A stretch of 58,245 nucleotides of DNA, taken from IMG/VR virus record IMGVR_UViG_3300022868_000022, positions 1-58,245 of that record. One strand, 5' to 3'. The notes under the pieces were generated by a model. It ran no database searches, was not told where the DNA came from, and was given only the letters and a program-made list of their open reading frames with translations. Each line of letters begins with the position of its first letter. Position 1 is the first letter of the stretch. The stretch is from a virus. The position numbers and the translations under genes were made by a program. This document shows positions 47,978-56,206 of this stretch, piece after piece.

Positions 47978-48166
47978 TTATGATAATGAATCATCTACTA
48001 TATCATCAGGATCTATTCTTTTAGTTGACCATGCTTCACCATCAGTTGACCATACTTTACCAGTATTCCATACTTCATTATGTTCTTGTTTATATTCCTT
48101 ATTAGTTTTTGTTAATACAGGTTTATCTTCAATTTTTTTAACATTACCTAAAATATCTTCAAACAT
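47978..48166 (-). CDS. Small hypothetical protein (62 residues)
   Basis: It starts MFEDILGNVKKIEDKPVL and has a repeated W-containing segment (VWNTGKVWSTDGEAWSTK). It has an AAGGAG ribosome-binding site. No family is recognised. Confidence 0.55.
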   Translation of the reverse strand: MFEDILGNVKKIEDKPVLTKTNKEYKQEHNEVWNTGKVWSTDGEAWSTKRIDPDDIVDDSLS

Positions 48167-48168
48167 TT

Positions 48169-48315
48169 TTACTCCTTAGTTAATATGTTTCTTTTCATTT
48201 TATCTTTTTCAATATAACATATAGCAATCAACTTGTCAATAAATCTTTCATAATCATTACCTTTATATAATGTCTTAATTTGTTGTATAAAAGCATATAG
48301 TTTATTAAATTCCAT
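48169..48315 (-). CDS. 48-residue hypothetical protein
   Basis: The frame MEFNKLYAFIQQIKTLYKGN ends KRNILTKE. Its ATG overlaps the stop of the upstream repeat protein (TAATG) and its end contains the ribosome-binding site of the next gene. It is helical and basic. Confidence 0.55.
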   Translation of the reverse strand: MEFNKLYAFIQQIKTLYKGNDYERFIDKLIAICYIEKDKMKRNILTKE

Positions 48316-48626
48316 TATATCTCCCACATTTCTTTAGGTATTAACTGTCGCCTTAATCTTATATTTATATGTTCTTGTTCTGTAATTTTTTCACCATTAA
48401 TAAACCATAACATAGAACCATCAGATCCTTTTACTGCTGGGCCATTTGTACGATGTAACTTACCCATAACCCACCATTCTTTTTTACCATAGATATATTC
48501 TATAGCTGGTCCATCTGTACGATGTCGTGCACCTTCTTTATACCATAACATATCACCATTATTATATATTACAGCCGGTCCATCTATACGATGTAATAAA
48601 CCCTTTTCATTTCTATATTCTTTCAT
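48315..48626 (-). CDS. HRTDGPA-repeat (MORN-like) protein with IPKEMWEI end
   Basis: Three copies of a 24-residue unit with consensus LHRIDGPAVIY..G..LWY..G are present, typical of the 'WY..G..HRTDGPA' repeats seen in phage and bacterial proteins. The end RRQLIPKEMWEI matches the C-terminal motif of proteins encoded at 35794, 36201 and 38995. It overlaps the methyltransferase stop by four bases. Confidence 0.7.
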   Translation of the reverse strand: MKEYRNEKGLLHRIDGPAVIYNNGDMLWYKEGARHRTDGPAIEYIYGKKEWWVMGKLHRTNGPAVKGSDGSMLWFINGEKITEQEHINIRLRRQLIPKEMWEI

Positions 48627-49195
48627 TTTATAGCTTCCATAAAAAGACTTCCTATACGATGCCTGTCAAACGCGGTAGTTCTTAATTCTTCTAGACTACT
48701 ATTTTTCCATCCACTCTGTACAATATTTTTAAATCCAACATTTTTTAATAAGAATGACATATATTCCATATCAAAACAATTAACATGTCCATTAGTAATA
48801 CTTGGTTGTTTTTTAATAGAATATACCCAATTACAAAATAATCCACCTATAGGTTCTTTAGGATTTCTATATGACATATCAGCCTTATGAAAAAATTCAA
48901 TATCATTTTTTACATAAGCTTCTGATGCTTGCTTTATATCAGGTACTATAATCCTTAATAGACCCTTTGGTTTAAGTACTCTATAAAATTCTGACAATAC
49001 AAAATTTATATCCTTTGGATATATATGTTCTAGCATATGTGACGTGAAGATGATACTTACTGTATCATCTTCAAATGGTAAAGCAGTACATGATATATTA
49101 ACTTTTACATCTGTATTAGGTCCACCAATATCTACTATAGTCCATCCTGGTACTACGGGGTGCCCCTTTCCGGCACCAATATTAAGTTTAATCAT
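48623..49195 (-). CDS. Class I SAM-dependent methyltransferase
   Basis: Motif I is KLNIGAGKGHPVVPGW (Gly-rich SAM loop), followed by VDIGG, LPFEDDTVSIIFTSHMLEHI (motif for Methyltransf_11 type), FYRVLKPKGLLRIIVPD and a C-terminal FLLKNVGFKNI. The 190-residue size fits small methyltransferases acting on sugars, lipids or small molecules, often within glycan clusters. Confidence 0.82.
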   Translation of the reverse strand: MIKLNIGAGKGHPVVPGWTIVDIGGPNTDVKVNISCTALPFEDDTVSIIFTSHMLEHIYPKDINFVLSEFYRVLKPKGLLRIIVPDIKQASEAYVKNDIEFFHKADMSYRNPKEPIGGLFCNWVYSIKKQPSITNGHVNCFDMEYMSFLLKNVGFKNIVQSGWKNSSLEELRTTAFDRHRIGSLFMEAIK

Positions 49196-49225
49196 CTATC
49201 TCCTTTTATATGTATTATAACAGAA

Positions 49226-49447
49226 CTATAATTCAATTCTGTTATATAAATCTTCTATTTTTGTTATTATATTTTTAATATTTTTTTCACAATCTTTAAT
49301 ATTATTAACTATTTCTTTCATTGATAATATCATCGAGCTTTCAAAAAACTCAATTTATGCTAAAATTTGTGAATTATCGTACTTACTATTATCTGATAAA
49401 ATTTGCAGTTCATCCCTTAAATTATAATCTTCTATACAATTTTTCAT
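49226..49447 (-). pseudogene. Small gene interrupted by an in-frame TAA
   Basis: From an ATG with a strong AGGAGG site the frame reads MKNCIEDYNLRDELQILSDN...QILA, stops at 49355, then continues in the same frame as IEFFESSMILSMKEIVNNIK...LYNRIEL to 49226. A single nonsense change explains it. Alternatively two small proteins are made, the second from an internal ATG without a clear ribosome-binding site. Confidence 0.45.
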
Positions 49448-49459
49448 TTTATCCTCCTT

Positions 49460-49837
49460 TTATTGACCATAATTTTGTAAATTATATTTAACTGAATCAA
49501 CTGCTTGTTGTATTGCACCACCAAATAATGAAGCTAATATATCACCAGACATTTCTTTCATCATTTCTTTCACAGCCTTACTTGCCATAATTTTTCCATT
49601 ATTTCCATATACAACATTAAATTCTGGTGAATTTAAATACTCTTTTATAATAGATTTAAATTTCTTTTGAACTTCAATTTTAATAATATTCGGTAAATCT
49701 GTTGTTATATAATTATCAATGGTTTCTTTAATTACTTTATCCCATTGTTCTGTTGGCACAATATTTATAAGACTTTGCTGTACATTTAATCTAATACGTT
49801 CAGCAATATCAGTTGATTTTATTATTAAATCTGACAT
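49460..49837 (-). CDS. Hypothetical helical protein (125 residues)
   Basis: The protein reads IAERIRLNVQQSLINIVPTE, FKSIIKEYLNSPEF and ASKAVKEMMKEMSGDILASL, fully helical with a Gly/Gln-rich end. It has an AAGGAT site. No family is recognised. Confidence 0.6.
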   Translation of the reverse strand: MSDLIIKSTDIAERIRLNVQQSLINIVPTEQWDKVIKETIDNYITTDLPNIIKIEVQKKFKSIIKEYLNSPEFNVVYGNNGKIMASKAVKEMMKEMSGDILASLFGGAIQQAVDSVKYNLQNYGQ

Positions 49838-49838
49838 A

Positions 49839-50297
49839 TTATATCCTTTTATATTTTATTATAGTAATATCTTCATCACCTAACACATCATTAATAATTT
49901 GTAAAATTTTGTTCCAATCACCACCAGCTAAACCAGCACCTATAAGTGGTAGACCAAATCGTTTCCCTTTAAAATTATCTTTAATCCATTTCATACACTG
50001 TTCTATTGCATCATAATCAGCCATTTTACCATACCCATAATTAAATTGAGTATATGCATTAACTACAATAAAATTAAATCCATTTCTTTCTATATTTGCA
50101 AATGAGCAAGTACCTAATTTATCTTTAGATCCTTTTATTGTTTTTCTATCAGCATTAAATGCTTCTATAAATTCATTTTTAATTGTTTTTGCTATCCCAC
50201 CACCCATAGTACAAAAACAATTACAACCGTGAATTATTACATCAAATTCACCATTTTTTGCCTTTTCAATTAGATCCCCATAAATAGTATTAATCAT
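49839..50297 (-). CDS. Macro-domain protein (ADP-ribose-1''-phosphate/ADP-ribosyl hydrolase type)
   Basis: The start MINTIYGDLIEKAKNG at 50297 is chosen because the macro fold begins there; an upstream in-frame ATG (50330) adds 11 residues and overlaps the next gene. Signatures are DVIIHGCNCFCTMGGGIAKT, FIVVNAYTQ and GLPLIGAGLAGGDWNKI, which bind ADP-ribose. The GAGLAGGDW version is typical of Poa1p/ADP-ribosyl hydrolase-like phage and bacterial proteins. It could reverse ADP-ribosylation or recycle ADP-ribose-phosphate from tRNA splicing/CCA repair. Confidence 0.85.
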   Translation of the reverse strand: MINTIYGDLIEKAKNGEFDVIIHGCNCFCTMGGGIAKTIKNEFIEAFNADRKTIKGSKDKLGTCSFANIERNGFNFIVVNAYTQFNYGYGKMADYDAIEQCMKWIKDNFKGKRFGLPLIGAGLAGGDWNKILQIINDVLGDEDITIIKYKRI

Positions 50298-50298
50298 T

Positions 50299-51114
50299 TT
50301 AAAATGATTCCATATTATTTTTAACATCATCTTTAACTTTTTGATGTATTTTTTCTAAAAAAATAACATACTTAGCTGTTAAATCTTTAAGATTATCATA
50401 ATTAAGATATATTAATGTAAATCTTTCATCGTTATTTATTAATATTACAGAAGTTTTATTATTACCCCATTTATAAATATGATAAGTCTGACTAATGTTT
50501 TTTCCAAACATATTATATACAGGTTCTAATATTAGAACGCCTTCACCATATTTTTTATTAAATTTATTTTTAACAAGATTAAGATTTTTATTACAACCAA
50601 AAATATGTATAAACAATAATTTTTTTGTTTTTTGTGAAAAATGAAAACTACCACCACTAAAAAGAGTAGTGTTAGTGTTAAAAATCATATAATCTTGTCT
50701 TAATATTGGATTTCCACTATATGGATATAATTTTAAATGTCCTGAATCAAAACCAACAAATCTATCATCTATACTAGTTGTGCCTGGAAAATAAAATCCA
50801 TTAGTAGATTCTATATAATACTTATCATAATAACGAACATGGCCATTCATTTTATATAAATCCTGACTTTCTATTCTTATATCATAATTTTTTTTCAATA
50901 ATATTTTTTTAATATCATTATATGACATATCCCATGATGTATTTGAAAATGTAATGATATCATCACAAGTTTTTTTAAATACAATATCCGATTCTAATGA
51001 TCTTGAACCTGTCATTTTATTCAATTTTTTTAAACTATCTTTAAGATTAAAAGCACTGGCTGAAATTGCACATAAAAAAATAACACAAATTATTGCCAAA
51101 CAAATTTTTTTCAT
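50299..51114 (-). CDS. Secreted/periplasmic protein, unknown function
   Basis: The start at 51114 has AAAGGAG upstream and a clear signal peptide (MKKICLAIICVIFLCAISAS-A, cleavage after ASA). The mature 250 residues are beta-rich with alternating Tyr/Phe and a DLTAKYVIFLEKIHQKVKDD helix at the end. No domain is recognised; it may act on the host envelope or exclude other phages. Confidence 0.7.
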   Translation of the reverse strand: MKKICLAIICVIFLCAISASAFNLKDSLKKLNKMTGSRSLESDIVFKKTCDDIITFSNTSWDMSYNDIKKILLKKNYDIRIESQDLYKMNGHVRYYDKYYIESTNGFYFPGTTSIDDRFVGFDSGHLKLYPYSGNPILRQDYMIFNTNTTLFSGGSFHFSQKTKKLLFIHIFGCNKNLNLVKNKFNKKYGEGVLILEPVYNMFGKNISQTYHIYKWGNNKTSVILINNDERFTLIYLNYDNLKDLTAKYVIFLEKIHQKVKDDVKNNMESF

Positions 51115-51125
51115 AATAACTCCTT

Positions 51126-51335
51126 TTATGTTCTTGTTAAAATATCCTGAGCAATAAGAACAGGACAATTAATGTCATGTATAAAATCATCAGGATTACC
51201 AAAATATTCTTCCAATTTACTATTACAAAATTCACAATACCAATATGAATCAAGATCTTTATCCACATATCTTAAAGGATTTTCTGTTACAGCTTTTGCT
51301 ACAATCAACACATCTTCTTTATTAAATTCACACAT
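51126..51335 (-). CDS. Small zinc-binding protein
   Basis: The 69-residue protein has YCEFCNSKLEEYFGNPDDFI followed by HDINCPVLIAQDIL: C-x-x-C plus H and C, a compact zinc finger. I recall HD..CPVLIA endings in phage proteins of unknown function. Confidence 0.65.
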   Translation of the reverse strand: MCEFNKEDVLIVAKAVTENPLRYVDKDLDSYWYCEFCNSKLEEYFGNPDDFIHDINCPVLIAQDILTRT

Positions 51336-51467
51336 TATTTAATTTTCCTCTATTTTATATTGAAATAGCTATAAAATCACCATCCTTACAATAATGAATA
51401 TCATGTTAAGATAGTTATCATTTGAGTGTTATTATGAGCCCTTTAAATGTCTTTATGGCATGTTTAA

Positions 51468-51704
51468 TTACTTATCTTTATCAACCAGCCAATAATTCCA
51501 TATTCCTTTTGCCCAACAGTAAGTGTACCAAAGAATAAGAAACATAATGCCCCATTGGTCATGTTTAAACGCTGTATAAACCCATGCAGGCTCAGATATT
51601 AACCCAAAAACAAAACCCCATCTGCTCCATTTTTCTTTGCGTGATAAAAACCATATTGAAATACATCCAAATATTATAATCCAAAACTGACAAAATGTTT
51701 CCAT
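51468..51704 (-). CDS. Small membrane protein with two or three helices
   Basis: The 78-residue protein has FWIIIFGCISIWFLSRKE and WGIMFLILWYTYCWAKG hydrophobic segments with a Trp-rich loop (RWGFVFGLISEPAWVY). The pattern recurs in phage and bacterial small membrane proteins without function. There is an AAGGAG ribosome-binding site. Confidence 0.65.
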   Translation of the reverse strand: METFCQFWIIIFGCISIWFLSRKEKWSRWGFVFGLISEPAWVYTAFKHDQWGIMFLILWYTYCWAKGIWNYWLVDKDK

Positions 51705-51733
51705 TTATTTCTCCTTAAAACATCTTTCTTTAT

Positions 51734-51988
51734 CTACGCATTTGTTTCAACATCAAAGCAAAGTTTCATAAACTTTGTTGCTGCTTCATTTCCTATTCTA
51801 TGTGCATCTTCAAATGACAATGAAGATGTTGCTTTATCCATACCTATTGCATCAAAACACATCATAGCTATATTACAATGCCATGAATGAGCATAAGAAC
51901 CTTGGACTGATGGTTCATCTTGTTCCATTGCTAATTTTAATGTTTTGAATGCTTTAGCAATACTTTCTTCTGATATTATTTTATTCAT
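51734..51988 (-). CDS. Conserved small phage protein (84 residues)
   Basis: The product has QGSYAHSWHCNIAMMCFDAI and FEDAHRIGNEAATKFMKLCF, a two-helix domain I recall in other phages without function. Start and upstream stop overlap (ATGA). Confidence 0.6.
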   Translation of the reverse strand: MNKIISEESIAKAFKTLKLAMEQDEPSVQGSYAHSWHCNIAMMCFDAIGMDKATSSLSFEDAHRIGNEAATKFMKLCFDVETNA

Positions 51989-52152
51989 AGTACCTCCTTT
52001 AATGATTCAGATTTAACCATTTCTATTATAGAATTTTGAACCATATTCTTATAAAATAATTTATAACTTACTGTTTTTGCGATCCAATAACCCCCGTAAA
52101 TAAAAAAACCTAAAAATATAATCATTCCCAAATATATACAAATTTTTTTCAT
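51985..52152 (-). CDS. 55-residue membrane protein
   Basis: It starts MKKICIYLGMIIFLGFFIYG with one transmembrane helix or uncleaved signal and a polar tail ending LKEVL. Its end carries the AAGGAGG ribosome-binding site of the next gene and its TGA overlaps that gene's ATG. Confidence 0.6.
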   Translation of the reverse strand: MKKICIYLGMIIFLGFFIYGGYWIAKTVSYKLFYKNMVQNSIIEMVKSESLKEVL

Positions 52153-52155
52153 TTT

Positions 52156-53055
52156 TTATAACCTTTCTATTAATATTGATCTTACAATTTTTGGTGATAC
52201 TTCTGTACCATTAACAGGTTGATTAAATATACCTGACGCAAATTCTATAGCATGATCTTGCTTAATGTTATCATAAACACCTCTACTAAATTTACCTGAT
52301 GGAAAAACCTTTATTGGCTTATATCCATGCTCTTTAAATTTATCAGGTACAGCAACAGCCGCACTTGCAACATACTTTATTTTAAATCCTCTGTCAAGTA
52401 AATTATGTAATTGTTTTTTAAAATCTCTTTCTTTGTTATAGAATACTGGATGTACTTCTATCAGTATCTTACAAGGAAAATTATTATCAAACAAATCCAT
52501 GGCACCATCTAATATTTCTACTTCAGCTCCTTCTGTATCTGACTTAATAAAAAGTTTTTCAAATGGTTTATCTTTCATAAATTCAGTTAGCGTAGTACAT
52601 GGTACTGTTATACTACCAGATGTATGTTTAGTGGGTACTGTTGAATTAAGATTTGTAGCATCTGCTGTATAAAATGTTAAATCTCCTACAATATTACCCA
52701 TAGCAGTTTGATAAGAACTAACTATATCATCAAATTTATTAGCTTTTACTGACATATTTAATAATTCTATATTTCTTGGATCGGGTTCTATAGCATAAAC
52801 TTTACCACGTCCATTATGTTTCTTGATCATTCCTGCTGTAATAAATGTATTAATACCAACATTAGCACCAATATCAACAAATGTTGCATCTGTATCAGTT
52901 TCTTTTCTTTGTAAGAAAGCAAATTCAGGCTCTCTAATATCCATATTTCCGGTAGGCATATTTCTTAATGTACTATGGATACCTGCACCATTTTTTAACA
53001 AATACATTACATGCCCATTTACTACATTGGTTACTACATTGCTTTTATCTATCAT
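52156..53055 (-). CDS. FkbM-type methyltransferase
   Basis: The ATG at 53055 follows AGGAG; the longer frame would need a TTG at 53070. Motifs are TFVDIGANVGINTFITAGMI (SAM motif I), VYAIEPDPRNIELL (motif II with acidic ribose-binding Glu), YQTAMGNIVGDLTFYTAD and LFIKSDTEGAEVEILDGA (motif IV). FkbM enzymes O-methylate sugars. Together with the other methyltransferase and the glycosyltransferases it suggests surface glycan modification. Confidence 0.88.
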   Translation of the reverse strand: MIDKSNVVTNVVNGHVMYLLKNGAGIHSTLRNMPTGNMDIREPEFAFLQRKETDTDATFVDIGANVGINTFITAGMIKKHNGRGKVYAIEPDPRNIELLNMSVKANKFDDIVSSYQTAMGNIVGDLTFYTADATNLNSTVPTKHTSGSITVPCTTLTEFMKDKPFEKLFIKSDTEGAEVEILDGAMDLFDNNFPCKILIEVHPVFYNKERDFKKQLHNLLDRGFKIKYVASAAVAVPDKFKEHGYKPIKVFPSGKFSRGVYDNIKQDHAIEFASGIFNQPVNGTEVSPKIVRSILIERL

Positions 53056-53088
53056 AAGTCTCCTGTGCAATTTTATTTATTTTATTAC

Positions 53089-53406
53089 CTATACCTTTTC
53101 AAGTCTTTTCATACATTCTTTACAATCTATATTAACAGCTTTATCATCTATCCATAAGTCATAATATGGTTTATATAGTACCAAATCATGATACTTTACA
53201 CCCCATTCTTTAAATTGATTTAAAGTTTTTTCTTTCCAATCTATTTTAGTTACAGTACCCCTAGCAGTATAATAGATTATAATATGACCTTCATCATATA
53301 AATCATTAATCTTTTTTATATTATTAGGTTTAGGATCTGAATTATAATGTTTACCTTCTCTATCTTCAAAACATATAGTGTTATCAATATCACAATATAT
53401 TATCAT
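53089..53406 (-). CDS. HAD-like phosphatase (capsular-polysaccharide-type)
   Basis: The 105-residue protein has motif I YCDIDNTICFED, motif II IIIYYTARGTV, and motif IV LWIDDKAVN. The minimal size without cap domain matches small HAD proteins in sugar-biosynthesis loci and phages. It overlaps the next gene by four bases. Confidence 0.78.
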   Translation of the reverse strand: MIIYCDIDNTICFEDREGKHYNSDPKPNNIKKINDLYDEGHIIIYYTARGTVTKIDWKEKTLNQFKEWGVKYHDLVLYKPYYDLWIDDKAVNIDCKECMKRLEKV

Positions 53407-53639
53407 ATTATTCCTTGTTTTATTTCATTTATTATACTCATAAAATATGGAGCACATTTTTCTCCATAAGTTTTAGCATTTTCTTTTAACAAATGGCATG
53501 CTTCTGATATAAATTGTTCTGGATTATCTCTATATCTTTGGTCCCATTCAGTAAATGCTTTTTCTAATTCTGTTATAGATATTAAACAATTTTTTCGTTC
53601 TGTTATTTTTATTGGTGGTGTATGATTATTTGTTGTCAT
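53403..53639 (-). CDS. Conserved small phage protein (78 residues)
   Basis: The product has an N-terminal Thr/Pro/Ile start and the segment ELEKAFTEWDQRYRDNPEQF followed by AKTYGEKCAPYFMSII. This pattern occurs in many phages; function is unknown. Confidence 0.65.
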   Translation of the reverse strand: MTTNNHTPPIKITERKNCLISITELEKAFTEWDQRYRDNPEQFISEACHLLKENAKTYGEKCAPYFMSIINEIKQGII

Positions 53640-53641
53640 TT

Positions 53642-53815
53642 TTATTCCTTTTCCTTTTCAAGAACTTCTTTCCAATGTTTTATCATTACTTCTTTACAAA
53701 GTTTTTCATGTTTTAACAATGATTTACCAGTTTTATTACAATCATCATCAAGTTTTGCTACTACAATTTTCCATTGATTTCGACTTAAAAATCTTCTTGC
53801 CATTTTAGGTTTCAT
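53642..53815 (-). CDS. 57-residue basic protein
   Basis: It starts MKPKMARRFLSRNQWKIVVA and ends EVLEKEKE; helical and basic-acidic. Its ATG overlaps the stop region of the next upstream gene (ATGAAA over TAA), implying coupling. No family is recognised. Confidence 0.6.
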   Translation of the reverse strand: MKPKMARRFLSRNQWKIVVAKLDDDCNKTGKSLLKHEKLCKEVMIKHWKEVLEKEKE

Positions 53816-54114
53816 TTATTTTTCTCCTCTATAAAATCATCAGGACGGTTTCCATCAGGATCGTTAATATTTAGCCCTACAGGATAATAACAAGTACTAT
53901 AAATCATAATTTCTCTACCATCCTCTAAATCAATCCTTGCCGGTATTTTACCATGTCCACAACAACTTGCTACTGTTATAATATTTGCAGCATTTAAAGC
54001 AGCCACAATATCAGCAATACAAAAATCAATCCCTTGTATTCTACCTTTAATTGGCATAGGTATTTGACACTCGTATGTTCCCATACCACAACATTTATCA
54101 GGTTTTTTCATCAT
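53812..54114 (-). CDS. Conserved Cys-containing phage protein
   Basis: GGAG precedes the ATG-ATG at 54114; an earlier in-frame ATG overlaps the previous gene. The product has KPDKCCGMGTYECQIPMPIK, IDFCIADIVAALNAANIITV and ASCCGHGKIPARIDLEDGRE, cysteines and histidine that may bind a metal. I recall this family from mycobacterial and other phages; function is unknown. Confidence 0.65.
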   Translation of the reverse strand: MMKKPDKCCGMGTYECQIPMPIKGRIQGIDFCIADIVAALNAANIITVASCCGHGKIPARIDLEDGREIMIYSTCYYPVGLNINDPDGNRPDDFIEEKNK

Positions 54115-54497
54115 CTTACTCCGCCTGTCCATTTCTTATCTGATACTATCTCAGCTTTAATTACTTTTAAATTCACATAAATAGTATTTTCAAGTGTTCT
54201 TATAATTCTATGAGTTTCTTCTTCAACATTATCTATAGTAACATCAAATCTATTTGATGCCATATTTGTTAATCTACCAAGTAACAATTCGCATACTTCA
54301 TGAAAAGCTGACTTCTTTATATTTTTATCATTTGCATTTTCTTCCCATTCCGTATTCAGTATTATAACTGCTATACCATCAACACAATTATATCTTATTT
54401 CAGCTCTTGCATCATTAAGTAATTCATGTTCATAATGTATTTGCCAACACTTTAAACCAAAATAATCAATCCATTTTATACATTCTGTTTTAAACAT
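54111..54497 (-). CDS. Conserved phage protein with HEVCELL motif
   Basis: The 128-residue protein contains AIRYN-type strands and KSAFHEVCELLLGRLTNMAS followed by EEETHRIIRTLEN. The HE plus a second His (THRIIRTLEN) suggests a metal-binding helix pair like small zinc peptidases, but the canonical HExxH is not present. Function is unknown. Confidence 0.6.
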   Translation of the reverse strand: MFKTECIKWIDYFGLKCWQIHYEHELLNDARAEIRYNCVDGIAVIILNTEWEENANDKNIKKSAFHEVCELLLGRLTNMASNRFDVTIDNVEEETHRIIRTLENTIYVNLKVIKAEIVSDKKWTGGVR

Positions 54498-54525
54498 CTC
54501 AAATTGTTTTGTTGTTGTTTTAATA

Positions 54526-55560
54526 TCACATCTCCTTAAAAGCTTTTTTATATATTAATGGTAAAATATCTTTGTTGTCCATCTTAGCAAATAAATATGA
54601 TGCTATATCAGGATGGTATTTTTTAACCCACACAGCATATTCTTTTCTTGAAGTCTTTGGTGCTGTGTTATAACAGATATTAACATGTTCTGTAATATTT
54701 GTTATGGTATTTGTTATGGTATCAACCCAACCATCGAATTCACCATAAAATTCATCTGGTATAGATTCTTTTGCTTTATTAATTATACCAGACTTATGAC
54801 ATTCTAAGGCATATTTAAAAGATAATCCACTGATTAATTTATGTATTTTTTTATATTCATCACCTTTAAATTTAAATCTTTTGCCATTTTTAAATTCAAC
54901 AACCCATCCTTCTTGATTTGCTGGTAATATTTTTGATGCACCTATAATATCATCTACAGTATCAAATGTATACCTTTTTGGTAATCTAAATTTATATAAA
55001 TTAGCAATATCATATAATATGTTATAAGGTATATAAGATGCGGTGAATCTATCTCTAATACCAAGTAATGCTAAACCAGACCATTTGTTGTAATCTATAA
55101 CAATCCTATTATCAGGATAAATTATTTCAAATAACATGGTCCAATTATATGGTATATCTTTTATATTATGATGTTTATTTAAGTGCTCAGTAGCCCATAA
55201 TGCTTGATCACTATCAAATGAACCTCTTGTTGATATCATCATTTTATCTTTTAATCTATAATGGATACCCAAACTACCATCCATTTTTTCAGTGACATTT
55301 TTTATTTTAGATGTTGTTGTTTTATTATTTTCACCCCAATTAAAAAATTTATCAAAAGGTCTGGCTATAATCTCTGCAGTATTTTTATTTATTATCAAAC
55401 CACGACATGCAATTTCTAAATTAGTCCACATATTATCATATTGAACTTTTGGTCTGTAATTAAATAACAATAAATCATCCTTTTGGCGTATATATACTGT
55501 GTCTGGAAATTCTATATCATGTAATACATGATATTGTATGTTATCTATAGTGTTTTTCAT
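54526..55560 (-). CDS. rnlA: RNA ligase, T4 Rnl1 (RnlA)-type
   Basis: The 344-residue protein has CRGLIINKNTAEIIARPFDK upstream of the adenylylation motif I TEKMDGSLG (K-x-D-G), then motif III TMLFEIIYPDNRIV, motif IV EGWVVEF and motif V KFKGDEYKKIH. The RGLII...FDKFFN start is characteristic of Rnl1-family ligases. In T4 it repairs tRNA cut by host anticodon nuclease; here a tRNA-like gene, a second ligase, HAD phosphatases and CCA-enzyme halves are encoded. Confidence 0.9.
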   Translation of the reverse strand: MKNTIDNIQYHVLHDIEFPDTVYIRQKDDLLLFNYRPKVQYDNMWTNLEIACRGLIINKNTAEIIARPFDKFFNWGENNKTTTSKIKNVTEKMDGSLGIHYRLKDKMMISTRGSFDSDQALWATEHLNKHHNIKDIPYNWTMLFEIIYPDNRIVIDYNKWSGLALLGIRDRFTASYIPYNILYDIANLYKFRLPKRYTFDTVDDIIGASKILPANQEGWVVEFKNGKRFKFKGDEYKKIHKLISGLSFKYALECHKSGIINKAKESIPDEFYGEFDGWVDTITNTITNITEHVNICYNTAPKTSRKEYAVWVKKYHPDIASYLFAKMDNKDILPLIYKKAFKEM

Positions 55561-55921
55561 AAATTTTTATTGCCATATCAGCCATTTCTTGTAATTCATT
55601 TTTAGAAACATCTTTATTATTCATAAAATTGACCATACTATCAACCACATTATGATATAATATATCATTGTTATATTTTTCTTCTGATGGTATTGTATCA
55701 TTATTTTCATACAAGTCATCTGTATAAAGTCCTAAGTCACCGCCCTGTCCTTGAATTACAGTATTAACAAAATCAACTAACAAAGCATCTATTGTTTCCT
55801 GATATAATTCACCACCATTATAACAATTCATATGGCTATTTCTGGTAATAGACTCTAATGCTTTAAGATGATAATGCTTTACTTCATTTACTAATAAATT
55901 TATTAATTTATCGTTTATCAT
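55541..55921 (-). CDS. Hypothetical protein (126 residues)
   Basis: It overlaps the RNA ligase start by 20 bases. The protein is acidic and helical with FVNTVIQGQGGDLGLYTDDL and a KNELQEMADMAIKIYEKHYR end. No family is recognised. Confidence 0.6.
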   Translation of the reverse strand: MINDKLINLLVNEVKHYHLKALESITRNSHMNCYNGGELYQETIDALLVDFVNTVIQGQGGDLGLYTDDLYENNDTIPSEEKYNNDILYHNVVDSMVNFMNNKDVSKNELQEMADMAIKIYEKHYR

Positions 55922-56169
55922 AATACTTCCTTATATTTTTTTAATATCGGTGGTGTTGGGAATTTATATTTCTTAAAATGAGCTTCTTCGGTTTCTGATT
56001 TATATAAAAATTGGCCATCTGCTTTAAACATTAAGCCATTAGCGGCTTTAAAAACACGAACAAAACAATATTCAGGATCACATTTAAAGCCACATGATAT
56101 TCTTCCATATCTATAGCCGTAAAACCAATATGTGCCTTCTTTTGTAGGCCATTCTTTTGACCATTCCAT
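55918..56169 (-). CDS. Conserved small phage protein (83 residues)
   Basis: The product reads EWPTKEGTYWFYGYRYGRIS, then YCFVRVFKAANGLMFKADGQ, a beta-rich tryptophan-containing domain I recall in phages without function. The AAGGAG site and an extended -10 promoter lie upstream. Confidence 0.65.
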   Translation of the reverse strand: MEWSKEWPTKEGTYWFYGYRYGRISCGFKCDPEYCFVRVFKAANGLMFKADGQFLYKSETEEAHFKKYKFPTPPILKKYKEVL

Positions 56170-56196
56170 AATACTCCTTTCTTATTATTTTAACAT

Positions 56197-56202
56197 ATTA
56201 TA
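56197..56202 (-). promoter_or_regulatory. Extended -10 promoter (TGG-TATAAT)
   Basis: On the minus strand TTGGTATAATATG reads as an extended -10 element with TG one base before TATAAT; no clear -35 is visible. It would start transcription near 56190, upstream of the start at 56169. Confidence 0.55.
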
Positions 56203-56206
56203 CCAA

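Noticed and set aside
47764-48024. Open plus-strand frame of 86 codons over the 69-bp repeat
   Set aside because: Its length comes from the tandem repeat; composition, lack of a ribosome-binding site and opposition to the surrounding minus-strand operon argue against a gene.
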